This document shows, piece after piece, positions 8,944-16,621 of a stretch of 47,040 nt of DNA. Every line of letters begins with the position of its first letter. Within the stretch, counting starts at the first letter, position 1. The stretch spans positions 1 to 47,040 of the forward strand of contig NZ_MDCR01000125.1 of assembly GCF_001723055.1 (NCBI RefSeq). The letters run 5' to 3'. The stretch is from Streptomyces niveus. Lineage in GTDB: Bacteria; Actinomycetota; Actinomycetes; Streptomycetales; Streptomycetaceae. The notes under the pieces are model-generated. The model was not told where the DNA came from, did no database searches, and was given only the letters and a program-made list of their open reading frames with translations. The position numbers and the translations under genes were made by a program.

Positions 8944-11925
8944 TCAGTAGCTGGGCAGGCGGCGGGGGCCGAGGTCGTCGCGGGACGGCGGCGGGGCGAG
9001 CCGGACGCTGGCGCCGAGCACGGACAGGCCGCGCGCGGCGACCACCACCGGTTCGAGTGCGACGGAGACGATCTCCGGGTGGTCGTCGACGAGCCGGGAC
9101 ACCCTCAGCAGCAGCTCTTCGAGGGCGGCGGTGTCGACGGGCGCGGAGCCGCGCCAGCCGAAGAGGAGGGGCGCGGTGCGGATGGAGCGGAGCAGTTCGG
9201 CAGCCTCGCGGTCGGTGACGGGGACGAGGCGGTGCGCCAGGTCGCCGAGCAGTTCGGAGGCCACGCCGGCCAGTCCGAACGACAGTACGGCGCCGGCCGC
9301 CGGGTCGATGGCGGCGCGCACGACGGTGTCCACCCCGCGCGGTGCCATCGCCTGGACGACGGGCAGCAGCTCGGCGGGCGCGCCGAGCAGATCGGTCAGC
9401 TCGCGGTACGCGGTCCGCACCTGGGCCTCGTCGGCGAGGTCGAGCCGTACGCCGCCGAGGTCGGCCCGGTGCCGCAGGTGCGGCGCGGTGGTCTTGAGCG
9501 CGACGGGGTACCCGAGCCGCGCCGCGGCTTCGACGGCGCGGTCGGCTCCGGGCGCGGGCAGGGTGGGCCGTACGGCGATCCCGTACCGCCCGAGCAGCTC
9601 ACGTGTGTCGTCGTCCCCGAGGCCGACCCCCCGCGGATCGGGCGACGCGGCACCGAGCAGCCGCTCGATGACCCCGGCGGCCCCGCTCTCGTCGATGTCG
9701 TCGTACTCGGGCACCTTCCCGAGCTCGGCGGCCTGCCGCCGCCACTGCGCATAACTGACGGCCTGCCCAATCGCCCGCACGGCCCGCTCGGCGGCGGGGT
9801 AGGCGGGGATCCGGCCGGGGGCGGGCCCCGCGGCGCGCGCGGCGGCACCGTCGGCCGACGGCGGGGGCGGCTCCTCGGCGGAGCCGCGCACGGGCACGGG
9901 CCGGGCGTCACCCGCTCCCGATCCCCCGCTGCTGACACCCGCCGCGGACGGCGCGGACCCACCACCGAGCACACCTTCGGCGTCGTCGGCCGAGCCGTGC
10001 TTGCCGACGCCCTGCACGGCCGCGGGCCCCCGGCCGGGGCCCGATACCGGGCCCCGGCCAGGGGCCGTTGTCGTCGCTGCTGAGAGCGCCTTCGCCAGGC
10101 CGCCGATTTCGACGTGGACCACCACTACCGGCTTCGCCGGGGACGTCGACGCCGCGTCGCGCAGTGCCGTCGCCAGGACCTCGCCGTCGCCCGATTCCGT
10201 CGTGCCGTTCTCGCCGACCCAGGGGATCGCCGTGACGACGACCGCGTCGCAGCCGGGGTCCGCCAGGGCCGTCGCCAGTGCCGTGCGGAAGTCCTCCGGG
10301 CGGGCCGACGTCGTCAGGTCGAGCGGGGGCAGTGGGCGCAGGCCCTCCGTCAGGCAGGCGTCGTACGTGAGGAGGCCGAGCGACTCGGAGTTGCCGAGGA
10401 TCGCCACGTGCGGGCCCGCCGGGAGGGGCTGGGTCGAGAGCAGGAGGCCCGCGTCCACCAGTTCCGTGACGGTGTCCGCGCGGATCACCCCCGCCTGGCT
10501 GAGCAGCGCCGAGACCGTCGCGTCCGGGATGCGGGTGACCGGCACCGCGTGTCCCGGCGGCGCGCTGCCGCTGTGCCGCGCGCCCCTCGCGACGACGACC
10601 GGTTTGATCGCCCCCGTACGCCGTGCCAGGCGCGTGAACTTCCGCGGGTTGCCGATCGATTCGAGGTACAGCAGCACGACGTCGGTGTCCGGGTCGTCGT
10701 GCCAGTACTGGAGGAAGTCGTTGCCCGAGACGTCCGCCCGGTTGCCCGCCGAGATGAACGTGGACAGGCCGGCGCCGCGCCGTACCAGTCCCGCGAGGAG
10801 CGCGATGCCGATCGCGCCCGACTGGGTGAAGAGGCCGATCCGCCCCCGGTCGGGCGGCTCGGGCGCGAGTGAGGCGTTCAGCCGGACCGCCGGCGAGGTG
10901 TTGATGACGCCGAACGCGTTGGGGCCGATGACCCGCATCCCGTACGACCGCGCCTGGCGCACCAGTTCGCGCTGCCGCTCCCGCCCGGCGGGCCCGCTCT
11001 CGGCGTATCCGGCGGACAGGACGACCAGGCCCTGGACGCCGTGCTCGCCGCAGTCGGCGACGACGTCGGGCACCCGCTCGGCCGGGACAGCGACGATCGC
11101 GAGGTCGACGGGTTCCCGGATCTCCGCGAGGGAGCGGACGGCCGGCACTCCGTCGATCTCGGCGAGGTCCGGGGGCAGGGCGAGGTTCACCGCGTACACG
11201 CGGCCCGTGAAGCCGCCGTCCAGGAGGTTGCGCAGGACGGCGCGCCCCACCCCGCCCGCCGTACGCCCCGCGCCGACGACGGCCACGGACGACGGGCCGA
11301 GGAGCCGCTGCACCGAGCGCGCCTCGGCGCGCTGCTCGCGGCCCCGCTGCACGGCGAGGGACTCGGCGGTCGGTTCGAGGTCGAGTACGAGCCGGACCGA
11401 GCCGTCCTCGAAGTTGCGTTTCTGGGTGAACCCGGCGTCCCGGAACACCTTGATCATCTTGTTGTTGGCGGGCAGCACCTCGGCGGCGAAGCGCCGGATC
11501 CCGCGCTCGCGCGCCACCGCGGCGATGTGTTCGAGGAGCGCGGAGGCGATCCCGCGCCCCTGGTGCGCGTCCTGGACGAGGAACGCGACCTCCGCCTCGT
11601 CGGCCGGCGCCGACGCGGGCATGCCCCGGGCGTCGATGCGGTCGTAGCGGACGGTGGCGACGAACTCGCCGCCGACGGTGACCGCGAGGCCCACCCGGTC
11701 CACGTAGTCGTGGTGGGTGAAGCGGTAGACGTCCTTGTCGGAGAGCCGGGGGTAGGGCGCGAAGAAGCGGTAGTACTTCGACTCGTCCGAGACCTGTTCG
11801 TAGAAGCTGACCAGCCGCTCGGCGTCGTCGGTGGTGATGGGGCGTACGCGGGCGGTGCCCCCGTCGCGAAGGACCACGTCTGCTTCCCAGTGAGCGGGGT
11901 ACGCGTGCTGTGACGGCGGCGTCAT
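8944..11925 (-). CDS. patA: Protein lysine acetyltransferase with N-terminal GNAT and C-terminal NDP-forming acyl-CoA synthetase-like domains (PatA type)
   Basis: A 993-residue protein. Residues about 15-165 are a GNAT acetyltransferase (HWEADVVLRDGGTARVRPI..., acetyl-CoA loop QGRGIA). Residues about 205-605 match the CoA-binding and ligase parts of NDP-forming acyl-CoA synthetases (LGPSSVAVVGAGRTAGGVG..., TQSGAIGIALL). A Gly/Pro/Ser-rich linker covers about 611-703, and an ATP-grasp domain about 735-990. GNAT first is the arrangement described for S. lividans PatA, which acetylates acetoacetyl-CoA synthetase; classical Salmonella Pat has GNAT last. The usual active-site His context of the synthetase part is not evident (HSGSAPPGHAVPV instead), so that part may be regulatory rather than catalytic. 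The start is ATG 11925. It is probably first in a unit with the DUF5998 gene 60 bases downstream. Confidence 0.88.
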   Translation of the reverse strand: MTPPSQHAYPAHWEADVVLRDGGTARVRPITTDDAERLVSFYEQVSDESKYYRFFAPYPRLSDKDVYRFTHHDYVDRVGLAVTVGGEFVATVRYDRIDARGMPASAPADEAEVAFLVQDAHQGRGIASALLEHIAAVARERGIRRFAAEVLPANNKMIKVFRDAGFTQKRNFEDGSVRLVLDLEPTAESLAVQRGREQRAEARSVQRLLGPSSVAVVGAGRTAGGVGRAVLRNLLDGGFTGRVYAVNLALPPDLAEIDGVPAVRSLAEIREPVDLAIVAVPAERVPDVVADCGEHGVQGLVVLSAGYAESGPAGRERQRELVRQARSYGMRVIGPNAFGVINTSPAVRLNASLAPEPPDRGRIGLFTQSGAIGIALLAGLVRRGAGLSTFISAGNRADVSGNDFLQYWHDDPDTDVVLLYLESIGNPRKFTRLARRTGAIKPVVVARGARHSGSAPPGHAVPVTRIPDATVSALLSQAGVIRADTVTELVDAGLLLSTQPLPAGPHVAILGNSESLGLLTYDACLTEGLRPLPPLDLTTSARPEDFRTALATALADPGCDAVVVTAIPWVGENGTTESGDGEVLATALRDAASTSPAKPVVVVHVEIGGLAKALSAATTTAPGRGPVSGPGRGPAAVQGVGKHGSADDAEGVLGGGSAPSAAGVSSGGSGAGDARPVPVRGSAEEPPPPSADGAAARAAGPAPGRIPAYPAAERAVRAIGQAVSYAQWRRQAAELGKVPEYDDIDESGAAGVIERLLGAASPDPRGVGLGDDDTRELLGRYGIAVRPTLPAPGADRAVEAAARLGYPVALKTTAPHLRHRADLGGVRLDLADEAQVRTAYRELTDLLGAPAELLPVVQAMAPRGVDTVVRAAIDPAAGAVLSFGLAGVASELLGDLAHRLVPVTDREAAELLRSIRTAPLLFGWRGSAPVDTAALEELLLRVSRLVDDHPEIVSVALEPVVVAARGLSVLGASVRLAPPPSRDDLGPRRLPSY

Positions 11926-12020
11926 GGGGAGAGCCTACGGCGCGCACACCGGTAGCGTCGGCTTCCCGGCCGGGGCAGGCTGGGGGGTGCCGCACCGGTC
12001 CGTTACGGGGCACATGAGAC

Positions 12021-12036
12021 ACTGGTCTAGACAACA
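12021..12036 (+). promoter_or_regulatory. DasR-responsive element (dre) upstream of ptsH
   Basis: The 16 bases ACTGGTCTAGACAACA match the dre consensus (A-S-TGGTCTAGACCA-S-T) with a perfect TGGTCTAGAC core. A dre site upstream of ptsH is established in S. coelicolor. DasR would repress here until glucosamine-6-phosphate releases it. Confidence 0.9.
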
Positions 12037-12060
12037 ACTGTGACTTTGAAGGGCAACACC

Positions 12061-12342
12061 ATGGCTGAGCGCCGCGTCAACGTCGGCTGGGCCGAGGGCC
12101 TGCACGCCCGTCCCGCCTCCATCTTCGTCCGTGCCGCCACGGCCTCCGGCGTTCCGGTCACCATCGCCAAGGCGGACGGCAGCCCGGTCAACGCGGCGTC
12201 GATGCTCGCCGTGCTGGGTCTTGGCGCGCAGGGCGGCGACGAGATCGTCCTGTTCTCCGACGCGGACGGCGCCGAGGTCGCGCTGGACCGGCTGGCGAAG
12301 CTGGTCGCCGAGGGCCTGGACGAGCTTCCCGAGACCGTCTGA
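12061..12342 (+). CDS. ptsH: Phosphocarrier protein HPr
   Basis: HPr takes phosphate from enzyme I and passes it to EIIA components of the sugar phosphotransferase system; in Streptomyces it serves mainly N-acetylglucosamine and fructose uptake. The 93-residue protein has the active His15 in GLHARPAS and a Ser47 at the regulatory serine position (NAASML), both canonical. The start is ATG 12061 preceded by GAAGGG. The gene is monocistronic here, with a dre operator 25 bases upstream of the start and a perfect terminator just after the stop. Confidence 0.96.
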   Translation: MAERRVNVGWAEGLHARPASIFVRAATASGVPVTIAKADGSPVNAASMLAVLGLGAQGGDEIVLFSDADGAEVALDRLAKLVAEGLDELPETV

Positions 12343-12360
12343 ACCGTCTCGACCGCACAG

Positions 12361-12407
12361 ACGTACGACGAAGGCCCCGGCAGGACGCCGGGGCCTTCGT
12401 CGTACGT
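12361..12407. terminator. Bidirectional terminator between ptsH and the M23 peptidase gene
   Basis: A perfect 20-base inverted repeat with arms 12361-12380 and 12388-12407 and a 7-base loop. It sits between two convergent genes, so it can end both transcripts. Confidence 0.93.
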
Positions 12408-12420
12408 ACGCGGGACGGAA

Positions 12421-13218
12421 TCAGACACCCACCCCGTGCGCGCGCAGGTACGCGACCGGGTCGATGTCGGAGCCGTACTCCGCGGTCGTGCGCGCCTCGA
12501 AGTGCAGGTGCGGGCCGGTCGAGTTGCCCGTCGAGCCGGAGAGGCCGATCCGGGCGCCCGGAGTGACGCTCTGGCCGACGGAGACGCCGATCGAGGAGAG
12601 GTGTCCGTACTGGGTGAACGTGCCGTCGTTCATACGGATCACGACGTTGTTGCCGTACGCGCCGCCCCAGCCGGCCTCGACGACCGTGCCCGCGCCGACC
12701 GCCACGACCGATGTGCCGGACGCCGCGCGGAAGTCGACGCCGGAGTGGCTGCCGGAGGACCAGAGCGCGCCGCCGGTCCGGTAGCCGGTGGTGACCGGGG
12801 AGCCGGCGACCGGGAGTTGGAAGGAGGCGAGGCGCTTACGCTCCGCGGCCCGTGCCGCGCGCTCCTCGGCCTCGCGAGCCTCCTTCGCGCGGGCCTCGGC
12901 CTTGCGCTTCGCCTCCGCCTTGCGCTTCGCCTCGGCCTTGGCCTCCGCTTCCGCCTTACGGGCGGCCAGGTGCTGCGCGTCGGCCTGGGCGTCGATCGTC
13001 GCGGCGAGCGAGCCGTCGATGACGATGACAGGGTCCGTGGCGGCGGCGGGGGCCGCGTCCTGGGCGACGGCCGCCTCCGCGTCGGCGGCGAGGGCCGGGG
13101 ATCCGAGGGTGCCGATGACACCGGCGGCGGTGAGAGTCGCGACTTTGGCCATGTTCGCGCCCCGGCGCGTCATTCGGCTCCGGGCACGGTGCTTCCCGGT
13201 GGCACGGGTGAACGCCAT
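12421..13218 (-). CDS. Secreted M23 (LytM-type) cell-wall peptidase
   Basis: A 265-residue secreted peptidoglycan endopeptidase. Signal peptide: basic N-terminus, hydrophobic stretch at about 26-43, cleavage near PALA-ADA (about 44). A charged Lys/Ala/Glu coiled coil follows (about 84-131), then the M23 domain (135-262). Zinc and catalytic residues are present: His158/Asp162 (HSGVD), His206 (YGHLS) and His237/His239 (GPHLHF). The start is ATG 13218 after GGAAAGGA. Its leader carries a ydaO-type riboswitch, so expression should fall when c-di-AMP rises. That is the known logic for several Streptomyces wall hydrolases such as rpfA. Confidence 0.93.
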   Translation of the reverse strand: MAFTRATGKHRARSRMTRRGANMAKVATLTAAGVIGTLGSPALAADAEAAVAQDAAPAAATDPVIVIDGSLAATIDAQADAQHLAARKAEAEAKAEAKRKAEAKRKAEARAKEAREAEERAARAAERKRLASFQLPVAGSPVTTGYRTGGALWSSGSHSGVDFRAASGTSVVAVGAGTVVEAGWGGAYGNNVVIRMNDGTFTQYGHLSSIGVSVGQSVTPGARIGLSGSTGNSTGPHLHFEARTTAEYGSDIDPVAYLRAHGVGV

Positions 13219-13540
13219 GAAGTGGCTGGTCCTTTCCTTCCTTCTCGCCTACCGGGTTAGCTGACGGGTTCGGAGCAGGAAGGTCTCCTACGGGTTCCTC
13301 CGCGGATCACGCGAAGGCTCCCGATTCACCCCAGGGACACGAAACTGGGTCCCCGGCTCCCCAGGCTCGCGCCTGACGGGGACTCGGCGATGGCTGTCCG
13401 GTGCCGCGGTCGCGGCGGGCTCTGGCGAACAGCCGGACCGACGCTAAAGGGGTCATCTTTCAATCACCAAACGGACAGGCCGTTTTGTCGCGCATGCCAC
13501 AGCGCATTCAGGCAACCTCCTCCTGAATACGGACATAGCG
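13219..13540 (-). promoter_or_regulatory. Leader and promoter region of the M23 peptidase gene
   Basis: This stretch contains the riboswitch (about 13244-13390), a GGAAAGGA ribosome site next to the gene, and an upstream promoter zone. At 13506-13528 there is a perfect 7-base inverted repeat (ATTCAGG / CCTGAAT, 9-base spacer) upstream of the riboswitch that could be an operator. I could not fix -35/-10 boxes. Confidence 0.5.
13244..13390 (-). ncRNA. Cyclic di-AMP riboswitch (ydaO-yuaA type)
   Basis: Read on the minus strand, the leader carries the hallmark conserved blocks of the ydaO aptamer in order: GGGGAGCCGGGGACC, GGGGTGAATCGGG, CCGTAGGAGACCTTCC, and GAACCCGTCAGCTAACC followed by GGTAGGCGAG. 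This is the form seen before Streptomyces wall-hydrolase genes. Binding of c-di-AMP is expected to end transcription before the M23 gene. Ends are approximate. Confidence 0.9.
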
Positions 13541-13576
13541 GGGAACCCCGGTGACTGGTTCGTCACCGGGGTTCCC
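13541..13576 (-). terminator. Terminator of the M16 peptidase pair
   Basis: A perfect 15-base inverted repeat, arms 13541-13555 and 13562-13576, with a 6-base loop. It begins about 25 bases after the stop of the downstream M16 gene. Confidence 0.88.
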
Positions 13577-13601
13577 TTTGTCCGTGCCGCGGCGCGTCGT
13601 G

Positions 13602-14996
13602 TCAGCCGGTGACGACCTTCACCTCGCCGATGTTCAGGGCCTCGACGGGCTCCCTGATCACCGACGCGTCCCCGACGAGCACCGTGACCAGCCGGTCGCC
13701 CGGGAAGGCGCTGACGACGGCGGCCGTCGACTCGACCGTGCCCGTCTCGGCCAGCCGCTCGTACAGCCGCGCCTGGAAGTCGTCGGGGAGGTGCTGCTCG
13801 ACCTGGTCGGCGAGGGTGTCCGCGACGGACGCGGCCGTCTCGTACTTCAGCGGCGCGACGCCGACCAGATTCTGCACGGCCGTCTCACGCTCGGCGTCCG
13901 TCAGCCCCTCCGCCGCGAGCGTACGCAGCACCTTCCACAGGTCGTCCAGCGCGGGCCCGGTCGACTCGGTGTCGACGGAGCCGCTGATGGCGAGCATGGA
14001 GGCGCCCGTGCCGTTCGGGTCGGAGCGCAGCACCTGCGCGAAGGCCCGCACGCCGTACGTGTAGCCCTTCTCCTCGCGCAGCACCCGGTCGAGCCGGGAG
14101 GTGAGCGTGCCGCCCAGGCAGTACGTGCCGAGCACCTGGGCCGGCCAGACGCGGTCGTGCCGGTCGGGGCCGACCCGGCCGATCAGGAGCTGGGTCTGGA
14201 CGGCTCCGGGCCGGTCGACGATCACCACCCGGCCGGTGTCGTCGGCGGTGACCGGCGGCACGGGGCGCGGCTCGGAGGTGTCGCCCGTCCAGTCGCCGAG
14301 GGTCTCGGCGAGCAGGGCGTCGACGTCCACGCCGGTGAGGTCGCCGACGATCACCGCGGTGGCGGTGGCGGGGCGGACATGCGCGTCGTAGAAGGCGCGG
14401 ACACCCTTGGCGTCGATGCGTCCGACGGTCTCCTCGGTGCCCTGGCGCGGGCGCGACATGCGGGAGGTGGCCGGGAACAGCTCCTTGGAGAGCTGCTTGG
14501 CCGCGCGGCGGGCCGGGTTGGCCTGCTCGTGCGGGATCTCGTCCAGCCGGTTCGTGACGAGCCGGCCGACCTCGCTGTCCGAGAACAGCGGCGCGCGCAG
14601 GGCGTCGGCGAGCAGGCCGAGCGCCTTGCGCAGCCGGGAGACCGGGACCTCCAGGGAGACCCGGACGCCGGGGTGGTCGGCGTGCGCGTCGAGCGTGGCG
14701 CCGCAGCGCTCCAGCTCGGCGGCGAACTCCTCGGCGCTGTGCTTGTCGGTGCCCTCGGACAGCGCGCGGGCCATGATCGTGGCCACACCGTCCAGGCCCT
14801 CGGGCTCGGCCTCCAGCGGGGCGGCGAGCGAGATCTCGACGGCCACCACCTGCTGGCCGGGGCGGTGGCAGCGCAGCACCGTCAGGCCGTTGGGCAGCGC
14901 GCCGCGCTCGGGCGCGGGGAACGCCCAGGGCCTGGCCTCGCCGGCCGTCGGCTGCGGGTGGAACTCCATGGACATGGTCACGGCAGCGTCGGTCAC
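13602..14996 (-). CDS. M16 family peptidase-like protein lacking the zinc motif (non-catalytic partner)
   Basis: A 464-residue pitrilysin-fold protein (NGLTVLRCHRPGQQVVAVEISL... at the N-terminus). The expected HxxEH zinc motif is missing: the aligned segment reads LDGVATIMARALSEGT. The C-terminal R/Y pair typical of the partner subunit may be represented by LDRVLREEKGYTYGVRAF (about 340-357). In paired bacterial M16B proteases one subunit binds zinc and the other supplies substrate-binding residues, and this gene fits the latter role. The GTG start at 14996 overlaps the upstream M16 stop by four bases (GTGA), so the two are translated together. Confidence 0.9.
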   Translation of the reverse strand: MTDAAVTMSMEFHPQPTAGEARPWAFPAPERGALPNGLTVLRCHRPGQQVVAVEISLAAPLEAEPEGLDGVATIMARALSEGTDKHSAEEFAAELERCGATLDAHADHPGVRVSLEVPVSRLRKALGLLADALRAPLFSDSEVGRLVTNRLDEIPHEQANPARRAAKQLSKELFPATSRMSRPRQGTEETVGRIDAKGVRAFYDAHVRPATATAVIVGDLTGVDVDALLAETLGDWTGDTSEPRPVPPVTADDTGRVVIVDRPGAVQTQLLIGRVGPDRHDRVWPAQVLGTYCLGGTLTSRLDRVLREEKGYTYGVRAFAQVLRSDPNGTGASMLAISGSVDTESTGPALDDLWKVLRTLAAEGLTDAERETAVQNLVGVAPLKYETAASVADTLADQVEQHLPDDFQARLYERLAETGTVESTAAVVSAFPGDRLVTVLVGDASVIREPVEALNIGEVKVVTG

Positions 14997-16354
14997 TTGT
15001 CCGCCCCCTCGTGCTCGTCGGTGATCTCGTCGGCGGCGTCCTCGTCGTCGGCGGTCGTCGGCTCGTAGACCAGCACCGCCCTGTTGTCGGGGCGCAGCCG
15101 GGCCGCGGCCACCTCGCGCACCTCGTCGGCCGTGACGTCCAGCACCCGCTGGACGGCGGTCAGCGCCAGCTGCGGGTCGCCGAACAGCACCGCGTACCGG
15201 CACAGTTCGTCCGCGCGGCCCGCGACCGTGCCGAGCCGGTCGAGCCATTCGCGCTCCAACTGGGCCTGGGCGCGCTCCATTTCCTCGGCCGTGGGGCCGT
15301 CGGCCGCGAACCGGGCCAGCTCCTCGTCGACCGCTGCCTCGATCTGCGGCACCTCGACGCCGCCGGACGTCTTGACGTCCAGCCAGCCGAGCGAGGGGGC
15401 GCCGGCCAGGCGCAGCAGCCCGAATCCGGCGGCGACGGCCGTACGGTCGTGGCGCACCAGGCGGTTGTGGAGACGGGAGGACTCGCCGCCGCCGAGGACG
15501 GTGAGCGCCAGGTCGGCGGCGTCGGCCTCGCGGGTGCCGTCCTGCGGCAGCCGGTAGGCGGCCATCAGCGCGCGCGCCGGGACGTCCTCGTGGATCTCCT
15601 CGCGGAGCTGGCCGCCGATGGTGTCGGGCAGCGAGCCGTCGCGCGGCGGCTGCTTGCCGTCGTGGCCGGGGATCGAGCCGAAGTACTTCTCGACCCAGGC
15701 GAGCGTCTGCTCGGGGTCGATGTCGCCGACGACGGAGAGCACCGCGTTGTTCGGCGCGTAGTACGTACGGAAGAACTGCCGCGCGTCGTCGAGGGTCGCC
15801 GCGTCCAGGTCGGCCATCGAGCCGATCGGGGTGTGGTGGTACGGGTGGCCCTCGGGGTACGAGAGCGCGGTCAGGCGCTCGAACGCGGTGCCGTAGGGCA
15901 CGTTGTCATAACGCTGGCGGCGCTCGTTCTTCACGACGTCGCGCTGATTCTCCATCCCCTCGTCGTCCAGGGAGGAGAGCAGCGAGCCCATCCGGTCGGC
16001 CTCCAGCCAGAGGGCGAGCTCCAGCTGGTGGGTGGGCATGGTCTCGAAGTAGTTGGTGCGCTCGAAGCTGGTGGTGCCGTTGAGCGAGCCGCCGGCGCCC
16101 TGCACCAGTTCGAAGTGACCGTTGCCCTTGACCTGCTTCGAGCCCTGGAACATCAGGTGCTCGAAGAGGTGGGCGAGCCCCGTACGGCCCTTGACCTCGT
16201 GGCGTGAGCCGACGTCGTACCAGAGGCAGACCGCGGCGACCGGGGTCAGGTGGTCCTCGGAGAGCACCACGCGCAGTCCGTTGGCGAGCCGGTGCTCGGT
16301 CGCTGTCAGGCCGCCGGAACCGGCCTGCGCTGTGGCCGTGTGACCCATGGGCAT
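14993..16354 (-). CDS. M16 family zinc metallopeptidase, catalytic subunit
   Basis: A 453-residue pitrilysin-type metallopeptidase. The inverted zinc motif HLFEH is at residues 62-66 (His62, catalytic Glu65, His66), and the third ligand is probably Glu144 in VVKNER. No signal peptide is seen, so it is probably cytoplasmic. It forms a coupled pair with the downstream non-catalytic M16 gene, the usual heterodimer design; the substrate is unknown. The start is ATG 16354 (MPMGHTA) with GAAGGG 6 bases upstream. It diverges from parC across 267 bases that must hold both promoters. Confidence 0.93.
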   Translation of the reverse strand: MPMGHTATAQAGSGGLTATEHRLANGLRVVLSEDHLTPVAAVCLWYDVGSRHEVKGRTGLAHLFEHLMFQGSKQVKGNGHFELVQGAGGSLNGTTSFERTNYFETMPTHQLELALWLEADRMGSLLSSLDDEGMENQRDVVKNERRQRYDNVPYGTAFERLTALSYPEGHPYHHTPIGSMADLDAATLDDARQFFRTYYAPNNAVLSVVGDIDPEQTLAWVEKYFGSIPGHDGKQPPRDGSLPDTIGGQLREEIHEDVPARALMAAYRLPQDGTREADAADLALTVLGGGESSRLHNRLVRHDRTAVAAGFGLLRLAGAPSLGWLDVKTSGGVEVPQIEAAVDEELARFAADGPTAEEMERAQAQLEREWLDRLGTVAGRADELCRYAVLFGDPQLALTAVQRVLDVTADEVREVAAARLRPDNRAVLVYEPTTADDEDAADEITDEHEGADK

Positions 16355-16621
16355 GTACGTCCCTTCGATCGCGATTTGGAGAAGTCCTGCCACTGTATGC
16401 AAGCGTGCCGACGCCTGGCGAAGTTCCCGTGCCGCACGACGCGGCGAGGACTCGCCACGGGCGTGCGCCCGGCTCCCGAAACGGCGCCCCGGGCCGTTCA
16501 ACGACGGGTCGAGGTCCGCGTTGTCGGTGCGGCGGTCCACAATGGTCCGCGTCAGTTCCTCAAGTTGTCCGCACGTTGTCCGTCCAGAACCGCACAGACC
16601 TGTGAAGGAGCCGCAGCAGCG

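Noticed and set aside
12880..12965. Repetitive GC-rich segment that resembles short tandem repeats
   Set aside because: It is the Lys/Ala/Glu coiled-coil coding part of the M23 peptidase gene; repetition follows from codon bias.
13551..15068. Plus-strand open frame over the M16 pair
   Set aside because: Antisense to a translationally coupled M16 pair; no start context or family similarity.
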